From positions 186,001-250,000 of the forward strand of contig JAWLAY010000006.1 of NCBI GenBank assembly GCA_041395245.1: a DNA stretch of 64,000 nucleotides, given 5' to 3'. How positions within the stretch are numbered: position 1 is the stretch's first letter; each line of letters begins with the position of its first letter. Source of the stretch: Aquimonas sp041395245 (lineage in GTDB: Bacteria; Pseudomonadota; Gammaproteobacteria; Xanthomonadales; Xanthomonadaceae). This document shows, one piece after another, positions 17,636 to 29,494 of this stretch. Position numbers and translations under genes: made by a program. The notes beneath the pieces are model-generated. The model was given only the letters and a program-made list of their open reading frames with translations. It had not been told where the DNA came from and made no database searches.

Positions 17636-18738
17636 CCTTGCCGCGCATCGTCTTCGTCGACGACGAACGCCGGGTTCTGCTCGGCATCGAGCGCATGCTG
17701 TTCGCCATGCAACGTGACTGGGAAACGGTGTTTGCCGACAGTGCGGACGCCGCATTGCGGGCATTTGACGACGGCGATGTGGATGTCATCGTCAGCGATA
17801 TGCGGATGCCGGGAAAGGATGGTGCGACCTTGCTGCGCGAGGTGCAGCTCCGCTCGCCCGCCACCTTGCGATTCCTGCTCTCGGGACACACCGAAACCAC
17901 CGCCGCCATGCGTGCGCTCGAAGTGGCGCATCAGTTTCTGTCCAAGCCCTGCGAGCCGGTGCAATTGCTATCCGCCATCGATGACGCGCTGTCGCTGCGA
18001 AACCTGCTCTCGGATGCGGGACTGCGCGAATCCATTGGCGCGATCGAACATCTGCCCTCCGCGCCGCAGGTGTATGCCCGTCTCAGCAAGGCCTTGCAGG
18101 ACCCCAACACGGATGCGCGCGAAATCGCCGCCATCCTGTCCAAGGACCCGGTACTGACTGCCAAAGTACTGAAGATGGCGAACTCCGCCTACTTCCCCAA
18201 CAATGGGCGCGCGCTGACCGACATGCTAATGGCGGTAGTGCGTCTTGGTTCTTCCACGATTCGTACGCTGGTGCTGGCCACAGAAGTGTTCTCGCAACCG
18301 GTCTGGCGTGCCGATGTCAGCCAGCTGCAACAGCAGGCGATGCAGACCTCGATGCTGGCAGAGCGCCTCGCCAAAGGCCGTCTGGATGTCAGCTCAGCCA
18401 GCGTGGCCGGACTGCTGGCCAACCTTGGCAAACTGTTCGACCTGAGCGACGAGTTTGCGCAGCGCCCCTGGGGTTATGGCGAAGTAGGTGCTTATCTGCT
18501 CGGACTCTGGGGATTTCCGCTCGATGTGGTCCATGCGGTCGCCTACCACCAGAATCCAGCGCACCTGGCACGCAGCGACTTCAACCTGCTCGGCGTCACG
18601 CATGTCGCCAATGCCCTGATCTGCGGCAATCCGCTTGACGAGGGATACCTGCAACGCTGCGGACACTTGGCATCGCTGGAAAGCTGGCATCACCTCGCCG
18701 ACGCCATCCGCGCCAACACCCCAGCCGAACCGGCATGA
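17632..18738 (+). CDS. response regulator with HDOD output domain
   Basis: 368 aa starting at a GTG that overlaps the kinase stop (GTGA). Receiver domain with Asp in SDMRMPGKDG, LLSGHTETT and the Lys of FLSKPCEPV. The C-terminal HDOD domain starts near residue 135 (IEHLPSAPQVYARLSKAL, ILSKDPVLTAKVLKMANSAYF, LGSSTIRTLVLATEVF, ending in VAYHQNPAHL). HDOD domains resemble HD phosphohydrolases without the metal motif and act as protein-interaction outputs in stress and c-di-GMP signalling. The context (split sensor upstream; lone receiver and GGDEF/EAL protein downstream) suggests a relay toward c-di-GMP control. Confidence 0.9.
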   Translation: MTLPRIVFVDDERRVLLGIERMLFAMQRDWETVFADSADAALRAFDDGDVDVIVSDMRMPGKDGATLLREVQLRSPATLRFLLSGHTETTAAMRALEVAHQFLSKPCEPVQLLSAIDDALSLRNLLSDAGLRESIGAIEHLPSAPQVYARLSKALQDPNTDAREIAAILSKDPVLTAKVLKMANSAYFPNNGRALTDMLMAVVRLGSSTIRTLVLATEVFSQPVWRADVSQLQQQAMQTSMLAERLAKGRLDVSSASVAGLLANLGKLFDLSDEFAQRPWGYGEVGAYLLGLWGFPLDVVHAVAYHQNPAHLARSDFNLLGVTHVANALICGNPLDEGYLQRCGHLASLESWHHLADAIRANTPAEPA

Positions 18739-18985
18739 CAGCGAGGCAGTGATCTGGCCGCCATGGCACTCGCCGACAACAGGACCACAAGAGCGCTGCG
18801 GAAGCCCGCCTCAATGTCTCCCCGTGGTGAAAACCCGCGATACACACTCTTGGCAAGATGGTCGTACATGGCAAACATCCTGCATGGCAGTCACGCAGCC
18901 TTGCCTGAAGTCCCATTGCATGACGGCAAACCGACACCACTGCACCGCAAGACCGGATCACAAGCCTGCCCCAGAGGAGAACGAG

Positions 18986-19399
18986 ATGTCTTTGGCGTTA
19001 CCACGCGTCCTGTGTGTTGACGACGAACCCAACATCCTGAAAGCGATGACCCGGACGCTGCACGGACGCTTTGAAGCAGTGACTGCGCTCGGCGCGCACG
19101 CCGCCCTGCAGGCGCTTGAGCACGACGGACCGTTCGACGCTGTGGTCACCGACATGCGCATGCCGGGATTGGATGGCATCCAGTTGCTGACCGAAGTGGC
19201 ACAACGCTGGCCTCGAACCGCACGACTGCTGCTGACCGGCATGGGCGATACGCCGGCAGGTGTAGCCGCCACGCGCGCCGGCGTCATCTTCAAGACACTG
19301 GCCAAACCCTGCCCTGCCGATGAGCTGCGCGACGCGCTGAGCGTTGCCGTGGCATTCGCGGCACTGCCAAACTCAGCGGCGACCCCACCCGTTCATTAG
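18986..19399 (+). CDS. single-domain response regulator (lone receiver)
   Basis: 137 aa. The ATG at 18986 has AGAGGAGA upstream. Receiver features: acidic pair in CVDDEPN, phospho-acceptor in TDMRMPGLDG, LLLTGMGD, and the Lys of LAKPCPAD. No output domain. Its sequence resembles the receiver of the REC-HDOD protein, which suggests duplication and a shared phosphodonor. The 247 bp between the two genes (18739-18985) has no recognisable gene and may contain a promoter. It could be a phosphate sink or shuttle for the histidine kinase at 16499. Confidence 0.85.
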   Translation: MSLALPRVLCVDDEPNILKAMTRTLHGRFEAVTALGAHAALQALEHDGPFDAVVTDMRMPGLDGIQLLTEVAQRWPRTARLLLTGMGDTPAGVAATRAGVIFKTLAKPCPADELRDALSVAVAFAALPNSAATPPVH

Positions 19400-19406
19400 G
19401 CCGCGC

Positions 19407-20270
19407 ATGCACACCACTTCCTATTCATCGCAGGCCACTGCACGGCTCGCGCGCATTCTCATCGTGGTTTTGATGGGGACATCGGTTTGGCTCGGTGGCG
19501 CAAATCGCGCCGATGCTGCAACCCCACTGACCATCGGCGAAACATTCAAGATCGACTCGGTCGCGCTCGACGAGGAACGCACCGTCAACGTCTTTCTGCC
19601 CACCGGGTACAGCCAGGCGAAGGACCAGCGATTCCCCGTCATGTACATGCTGGACGGCGGACTGGGCGAGGACTTTCTGCACATTGCCGGCCTGCTGCAT
19701 ATTTCTGCGCTTAACGGAACGATGCAGCCCTTCATTCTCGTCGGCATCGAGAACACCGAGCGGCGGCGCGATCTGACCGGTCCCACCGAGCAGGCTTCGG
19801 ATCGCGAGATTGCACCGCGGGTTGGCGGCTCCGCTGCCTTCCGACACTTCATCGCCGAGGAACTGATCCCACAAGTCGAGCGTGACTACCGCTGCAGCGA
19901 GCGTCGCGCACTGGTGGGCGAATCACTGGCCGGTCTGTTCGTGATCGAGACGCTGATGCTGCAACCGGAACTGTTCGACACCTGGATTGCCGTTGATCCC
20001 AGCCTGTGGTGGAACGACGAGTCCCTGCTGAAGCATCAGGCAGAACTGCTTTCCCAAGGCGACCGCCAGCATGATCGCTTGTTCATGGCAACGACGGTCG
20101 ACACACCCATCGGCGAAGCCACTGCACGTCTGCACGCGTCGCTCCAGCAATCCGGCGGACTGGCGGAACTGACCCTTTTGCCGATGCCTGGAGAAACCCA
20201 CGCCAGCATTTACCACCCGGCGGCAATCCGTGCATTCCGCGCATTGTTTCCTGCTACTCGTGGCCCCTGA
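19407..20270 (+). CDS. exported esterase of the esterase D/enterochelin-esterase fold
   Basis: 287 aa. The ATG at 19407 lies seven bases after the receiver gene stop. A positively charged N-region and hydrophobic segment ending near residue 38 indicate a signal peptide. The Esterase_D-like alpha/beta hydrolase shows VFLPTGYSQAKDQRFPVMYML at the start of the domain, nucleophile Ser in VGESLAGLF, and a catalytic His in PGETHASIYHP. Such proteins hydrolyse siderophore esters or small acyl esters in the periplasm; the substrate here is unknown. The link to the signalling genes may be only co-transcription. Confidence 0.75.
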   Translation: MHTTSYSSQATARLARILIVVLMGTSVWLGGANRADAATPLTIGETFKIDSVALDEERTVNVFLPTGYSQAKDQRFPVMYMLDGGLGEDFLHIAGLLHISALNGTMQPFILVGIENTERRRDLTGPTEQASDREIAPRVGGSAAFRHFIAEELIPQVERDYRCSERRALVGESLAGLFVIETLMLQPELFDTWIAVDPSLWWNDESLLKHQAELLSQGDRQHDRLFMATTVDTPIGEATARLHASLQQSGGLAELTLLPMPGETHASIYHPAAIRAFRALFPATRGP

Positions 20271-20377
20271 TCAAGCGCGAAACCGATCACCAGTCAAACG
20301 CGTAGCGTGCCCGCGCAAATCCCCAGGCTTGGCGCGGGAATTGCAGTTGGTCCCTTCAACTGCGATGACGAGCGATC

Positions 20378-23224
20378 ATGAAACCACCTTCCTCGCCAAT
20401 GACCGACGAGGGCATTGCGTCCCCACCTATCAGCGCGCGTGAAGCCCAACTGGCACGGGCTCAAGCCGTCGCTCGCATCGGCAGCTGGCATCTCGACATT
20501 GCGACAGGCGAACTGCAGTGGAGCGAAGAAACCTGCCGAATATTTGGCGTAACGCCCGGCAGCCGGATGACCTATGACGATTTCCTCGGCGCCATACATC
20601 CGGAAGATCGCGAAAAGGTCGACGCGGCCTGGCAGCAAGCCATGCAAGGTCAACCCTACGATCTGGAGCACCGCATTGTGGTTGCCGGCAAGGTCAAATG
20701 GCTACGCGAGCTGGCCGAGCTGGAATTCACTGTCGAAGGCACACTGCGGGCCGGTGTGGGCACCGTGCAGGACATCACCGCGCGCAAGCAGGCCGAAATC
20801 GCCCTTGCGCAGGAGCGACAGTTCCTCAAATCCCTGCTGAACACCATCCCGGATCTGGTCTGGCTGAAAGATCCGGAAGGGCGCTACCTCGCCTGCAATC
20901 CGCGTTTCGCGGCGCTATACGGTCATCCAGAGCAGGACATCATCGGGCGCACCGATCCCGACTTCGTCGATGCAGAACTGGCGGACTTTTTCCGAACCAA
21001 GGACCTCGCGGCCATCGAAGCGGGTCAACCGACCACGAACGAAGAATGGCTGACCTTTGCCGACGGCCATCGCGAACTCTGCGAGACCACCAAAACGCCG
21101 ATGTTTGACGCGGACGGGCATCTGATTGGTGTGCTTGGTATCGCCCATGACATCACCGAACGCAAGGCGGTGGAGGAACGACTCGGACTTGCCGCGAGTG
21201 TATTCACCCACGCACGCGAAGCCATCGTGATCACCGACCCCGATGGCAGCATCACCAGCGTCAATCAGGCCTTCTGCGACATCACCGGGTATCAGGCCGA
21301 GGAAGTGATCGGCAAGAATCCGCGCCTGCTCAGTTCGGGCCAACAGACGGCCAGCTTTTACGCAGCGATGTGGCGCGACCTCACTACCCAAGGGCACTGG
21401 CACGGCGAATTGTGGAATCGTCGCAAGGATGGTCATTTGTATGCCGAGCTGCTGACGATCAGCGCGGTCCGCGACACCTCGGGCGAAACGGTGCGCTATG
21501 TCGCCCTGTTCACCGACATCTCTGAACTAAAGCGGCATCAGCGTCAGCTGGAGCACGTGGCCCATTTCGACGGCCTGACCGGACTGGCGAACCGCGTCCT
21601 GTTCTCGGATCGGCTGCGTCAGGCCATGCAGTGGGCACAACGCAACCACACCGTACTCGCGCTGGCCTATATCGACCTGGATGGCTTCAAAGACATCAAT
21701 GACCGCCTCGGCCACGATACCGGCGATCGTCTGCTGATGCAGTTGGCCAATCGCCTGCAACGCGCGGTTCGCGAGCAGGACACCTTGGCAAGACTCGGCG
21801 GCGACGAGTTTGTGGTACTGATGCCGGACATTGGATCGATTCGTTCGCTGACCCCGGCGCTGCAGCATTTGCTGGAACAGATCAGCGACGAATTCGAACT
21901 CGAAGGCGAGTACCTCAGCGTGTCCGGCAGCATCGGTGTCACGCTGTATCCGCAGGCCGAGGAGGTCGATGCCGACCAGTTGTTGCGCCAAGCGGATCAG
22001 GCCATGTACCAGGCCAAACTGGCGGGCAAGAATCGCTATCAGCTTTTTGACTCCGAACAGGACAGTGCCGCGCGTCACCGTCACGAACACATCCGGCAAA
22101 TCCGCGATGCGTTGCACCGAGGCGAGTTCCAGTTGTTCTACCAACCCAAGGTCAACATGCGAAGTGGTGCCATCGTCGGCGTGGAAGCGCTGATTCGATG
22201 GATCGATCCGGTGCTGGGAATACGCCCGCCCGCAACCTTCCTGCCCTTGATCGAGGATCACCCGTTGGCACTTGAGATCGGCGACTGGGTGGTCGAAACC
22301 GCATTGCGACAGATCAGCAACTGGAAGGCCGCTGACCTCGACCTGCCGGTCAGCATCAATATCGGTGCCCTGCAATTGCAGCAACGGCAGTTCGTCGCGC
22401 GTCTGCTCGAACGACTGGCCTTGCAACCTGGCGTCAGCACCGATGATCTGCAGCTCGAAGTGCTGGAAACCAACGCGCTGGATGACATCGCGAAAGCCTC
22501 CGAAGTGATTCAGCAGTGTCAGTCGGAGGGCGTCAAAGTCGCCCTGGATGACTTTGGCACCGGGTACTCATCTCTGGCCTACCTGAAGAAATTGCCTGCG
22601 CATTACCTGAAGATCGATCAGAGCTTCGTGCGCGGCATGCTGGATGATCCGGAGGACCTGGCGATTCTCGATGCAACCTTGAGCCTGGCCTCAGCCTTTC
22701 GGCGAACCGCGATCGCCGAGGGCGTGGAATCCATCGAACATGGCGAAATGTTGCTGCGGCTGGGATGCGAACTGGCGCAGGGTTTCGGCATCGCCAAACC
22801 CATGCCACCCGAGCAACTCATCGAATGGGTGCATCACTGGCACCCTCCCGTCAGTTGGTCGGTGACACAACCGATGTTCCGCGACGACACGCCGGTGCTG
22901 TATGCCATCGTGGAGCACCGGGCCTGGTTCAATCAGTTCGAGTCCTATCTGCGCAACGAAGGCAATCCACCGGAGATGAACGCCGAACAGTGTCCGTTTG
23001 GAAACTGGCTGACCTACAAGGCGCACTTCCGCCATCGGGGTAGCCCCTTGTTGCCACAGTTGGAAGAACTGCACCACAGCCTGCACGAGTTTGCCGCCAC
23101 GCTGAAATCGCATGCAGAGCAAGGCAACCGTGATCGCGCACTGCTCGGCCTGGAGAATCTCCGTCAGATGAAGGACAGTCTGGTGGGGCACCTGAACCAG
23201 CTGATCCTTGAGCACGACCTCTAA
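20378..23224 (+). CDS. PAS-PAS-PAS-GGDEF-EAL-CZB c-di-GMP signalling protein
   Basis: 948 aa, soluble. Three PAS domains (about 25-140, 145-262, 265-390; each ends in a DIT or DIS motif), then GGDEF with intact RLGGDEF (active site 474-478), then EAL with EALIRW at 603, SINIG, LEVLETNA, DDFGTGYSS, LKIDQSF, AEGVES and AQGFGIAKP, so both catalytic domains look potentially active. The last 110 residues form a CZB-type zinc-binding domain (HRAWFNQF, CPFGNWLTY, LEELHHSLHEF), known from diguanylate cyclases and chemoreceptors that sense zinc or hypochlorous acid. This would tie cytoplasmic c-di-GMP to zinc or oxidant stress. It ends the signalling block; the upstream gap holds a small inverted repeat (20310-20338). 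Confidence 0.92.
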   Translation: MKPPSSPMTDEGIASPPISAREAQLARAQAVARIGSWHLDIATGELQWSEETCRIFGVTPGSRMTYDDFLGAIHPEDREKVDAAWQQAMQGQPYDLEHRIVVAGKVKWLRELAELEFTVEGTLRAGVGTVQDITARKQAEIALAQERQFLKSLLNTIPDLVWLKDPEGRYLACNPRFAALYGHPEQDIIGRTDPDFVDAELADFFRTKDLAAIEAGQPTTNEEWLTFADGHRELCETTKTPMFDADGHLIGVLGIAHDITERKAVEERLGLAASVFTHAREAIVITDPDGSITSVNQAFCDITGYQAEEVIGKNPRLLSSGQQTASFYAAMWRDLTTQGHWHGELWNRRKDGHLYAELLTISAVRDTSGETVRYVALFTDISELKRHQRQLEHVAHFDGLTGLANRVLFSDRLRQAMQWAQRNHTVLALAYIDLDGFKDINDRLGHDTGDRLLMQLANRLQRAVREQDTLARLGGDEFVVLMPDIGSIRSLTPALQHLLEQISDEFELEGEYLSVSGSIGVTLYPQAEEVDADQLLRQADQAMYQAKLAGKNRYQLFDSEQDSAARHRHEHIRQIRDALHRGEFQLFYQPKVNMRSGAIVGVEALIRWIDPVLGIRPPATFLPLIEDHPLALEIGDWVVETALRQISNWKAADLDLPVSINIGALQLQQRQFVARLLERLALQPGVSTDDLQLEVLETNALDDIAKASEVIQQCQSEGVKVALDDFGTGYSSLAYLKKLPAHYLKIDQSFVRGMLDDPEDLAILDATLSLASAFRRTAIAEGVESIEHGEMLLRLGCELAQGFGIAKPMPPEQLIEWVHHWHPPVSWSVTQPMFRDDTPVLYAIVEHRAWFNQFESYLRNEGNPPEMNAEQCPFGNWLTYKAHFRHRGSPLLPQLEELHHSLHEFAATLKSHAEQGNRDRALLGLENLRQMKDSLVGHLNQLILEHDL

Positions 23225-23372
23225 GCCGCACACGCCAGAGTGCGTCGAGCGCCATATCGAAACGCCGCAATGCCCTCCTGTCGGCCAACTACCGCGCGCA
23301 CTTATCGTTAACGCAACACCACAGGACGCGCTCAAGGCAGTTCTGAAGTAGCTCACCGATTGGCGTGAGTTG

Positions 23373-23409
23373 ATACTTATTTTCTATCGTATCGATCTCT
23401 TCAATTGAT
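23373..23409 (+). promoter_or_regulatory. weak OxyR-like site upstream of katG
   Basis: ATAC-N7-CTAT-N7-ATCT-N7-TGAT has the four-by-four-base spacing of an OxyR tetramer site (ATAG/CTAT twice) with 11 of 16 positions matching. The region 23340-23420 is clearly AT-rich compared with its surroundings. OxyR control of katG is common, but this match is imperfect. Confidence 0.35.
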
Positions 23410-23477
23410 TTTTAATATCCATTCATCCGACCTAGTCTTCCTCCCGCGTTACCAACAACCCTGAGGAGGGTATTCAG

Positions 23478-25691
<2,214 letters not shown>

Positions 25692-25715
25692 TCGCGGCAG
25701 GCGTTGCGAAAAACC

Positions 25716-25749
25716 CATCGCCGGTGACCGGACACGGGCACCGGCGATG
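25716..25749 (+). terminator. hairpin between convergent katG and rep
   Basis: CATCGCCGGTG and CACCGGCGATG form an 11-bp perfect stem with a 12-base loop. The plus strand has only a short T stretch after it. The position between converging genes supports terminator function for both. Confidence 0.6.
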
Positions 25750-25760
25750 TCCTGTTTCGA

Positions 25761-27743
<1,983 letters not shown>

Positions 27744-27822
27744 GGGCGGTTGATTCGGGCCAAGACACGCGGGGCGCGGAGTCTAGCAGCCAGAACAGCC
27801 CGACCGGGCTAAACTGCGCCCC

Positions 27823-28443
27823 ATGGCCAAGCTCTATTTCTACTACTCGGCGATGAACGCCGGAAAGACCACCACGCTGTTGCAGAGCGCGCACAACTAT
27901 CACGAGCGCGGTATGCGAACCCGCATCTACACGCCGCGCCTGGATGATCGCTATGGCGCCGGAATCGTGGCCTCACGCATCGGCTTGCAGGCCAGCGGCG
28001 TGATCTTCGACCGCGACGACGATCTGCTCGCCATGACACAGGCCGACATCGCCACCAACGGCCCACTGCATTGCGTGCTGGTGGACGAATCGCAGTTCCT
28101 CAGCAAGGCTCAGGTCTGGCAGATCACCGAGATCGTCGACCAGTTGAAGATCCCGGTTCTGGCCTACGGTCTGCGCACCGACTTTCGCGGCGAGTTGTTC
28201 GAAGGCAGCCAGTACCTGCTCGCCTGGGCGGACTCACTCACCGAGATCAAAACCATCTGCCACAGCGGCAAGAAGGCCACGATGGTGGTGCGGGTGGACG
28301 AAAACGGACGCGCCATCAGCGATGGGCCGCAAGTCGAAATCGGCGGCAATGACCGCTACGTCTCGGTCTCGCGTGCGGAATTCAAGGCGATCATGCGCGG
28401 CCAGGACCGGATCGAACTACAACAAGCGAGGTTGCCGTTGTAG
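27823..28443 (+). CDS. tdk: thymidine kinase
   Basis: 206 aa type II thymidine kinase for thymidine salvage. P-loop SAMNAGKTTT, catalytic Glu in LVDESQFLS, lasso region around QVEIGGNDRYVSV. The family normally binds a structural zinc through four ligands (two CxxC-type pairs in the E. coli enzyme). Here the first pair reads CHSGKKA and the second VSVSRAEF, so at most one ligand is kept and the site is lost. The rest of the sequence is well preserved, so the enzyme is probably active without the zinc. No clear ribosome site precedes the ATG. Confidence 0.92.
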   Translation: MAKLYFYYSAMNAGKTTTLLQSAHNYHERGMRTRIYTPRLDDRYGAGIVASRIGLQASGVIFDRDDDLLAMTQADIATNGPLHCVLVDESQFLSKAQVWQITEIVDQLKIPVLAYGLRTDFRGELFEGSQYLLAWADSLTEIKTICHSGKKATMVVRVDENGRAISDGPQVEIGGNDRYVSVSRAEFKAIMRGQDRIELQQARLPL

Positions 28444-28464
28444 TGGGTGACGAGCGCCCGCCGC

Positions 28465-29262
28465 TCAGCGCCGCAGCAAGGATATCAACCAACCGCCGAC
28501 ACGCAGTTTGCGCACCGCAAACTCATCGTCGCGAAGCGCTTCGATAGTGTGCTGCTCCCAGTGACGGATCGCGGCTTCGCGTTGAACACGCGCGGCCAAG
28601 GTGCGGCGCACGTCTTCGTCCACTTGCTCACGGGCAAAACTCGCGTCCTCATGGGTGAGGTAGCGCGCCAGACTGTCGAACAGATCGTCCGTCAGCTGAT
28701 GATGAGTGAAAGAGCGGATCGTGGTGGCGAAACCATAGAAATTGCTCAAGGTCAGACGCGCCACGCCCAGACTTTGCCCCGCTTCGATCAGCAACCGCAA
28801 TGGAATTCGGCCACGCGCCTGAAAACGTCCGGCAACCACGTCTCCATTGGCGTTCTTGCGACCTTCCTGCAACCCCGCGATGCGGTGCTTGGAAAACGTA
28901 CTCGACAGGGTTTCCACCCGCACCACGCCTTCCACGTCCAACACCGGGCATTCGTCACTGGCGACCTGTGCAAAACACTCCAGCACGATCTCCACACTGT
29001 CATTGCTGGGTGTTGCCTTCAGTGAATACACCGGGTCGATATAGGCAATCACATCACCGTAGCCCGGCAGACTGAAACTGACCCGGATGCGGCGTTTCAA
29101 AAACGTCAGGTGCGCGGTCAGCTTCTTGAGGTATTCGTAAAGGCGCTGCACGGCTGGCCCGAGGCGCTCGGTCCACAAACCTTCCTTGGGCTCCTCCGTT
29201 GGCGCACCACCCACCGCGCGTCGCTGCGCCGATTCACGCTCCAGATCGTCTAGCAATCCCAC
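28465..29262 (-). CDS. conserved-looking protein of unknown function
   Basis: 265 aa from a GTG at 29262 with GGGAGAAG upstream; a longer frame exists but would run into the peptidase gene region. Soluble, no signal peptide or membrane helix. The N-terminal part is charged (LLDDLERESAQRR), followed by YLKKLTAHLTFLKRRIRV and a mixed beta-rich middle with FSLPGYGDVIAYIDP, and a helical, Arg-rich C-terminus. I do not recognise a domain. It stands alone, convergent with tdk and divergent from the M3 peptidase gene. Confidence 0.7.
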   Translation of the reverse strand: MGLLDDLERESAQRRAVGGAPTEEPKEGLWTERLGPAVQRLYEYLKKLTAHLTFLKRRIRVSFSLPGYGDVIAYIDPVYSLKATPSNDSVEIVLECFAQVASDECPVLDVEGVVRVETLSSTFSKHRIAGLQEGRKNANGDVVAGRFQARGRIPLRLLIEAGQSLGVARLTLSNFYGFATTIRSFTHHQLTDDLFDSLARYLTHEDASFAREQVDEDVRRTLAARVQREAAIRHWEQHTIEALRDDEFAVRKLRVGGWLISLLRR

Positions 29263-29449
29263 TGGCTTCTCCCGCGTTTGCCACTCACCGACCCCTGTCT
29301 GCCGTGGCGTTCTCCGCCCTTGCAGCTTCGGTTTGCCGCGAGTGTAGCGGCAGTGCGAGTGCCAGAACAGCCTTCGAGTGCGCGATTTGCACACTGACCT
29401 GACCTTCGGCACGGCAGAATTCCGCGCCCAACCGTTACCATCGGGCGCC

Positions 29450-29476
29450 CGCAACGCGTGTTGCGAGCCTTTTTTT
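29450..29476 (+). terminator. terminator-like hairpin in the leader of the M3 peptidase gene
   Basis: CGCAAC-gcgt-GTTGCG followed by AGCC and seven T. It ends 18 bases before the ATG at 29495. As nothing on the plus strand is encoded between 28444 and here, it is either a leader attenuator of the peptidase gene or a late stop for tdk read-through. Confidence 0.55.
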
Positions 29477-29494
29477 CTGCCGTCGTGGTTTTCC

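Noticed and set aside
20310..20338. CCCGCGC/GCGCGGG inverted repeat before the GGDEF/EAL gene, considered as a terminator
   Set aside because: Short stem, long loop and no T run; not enough to call.
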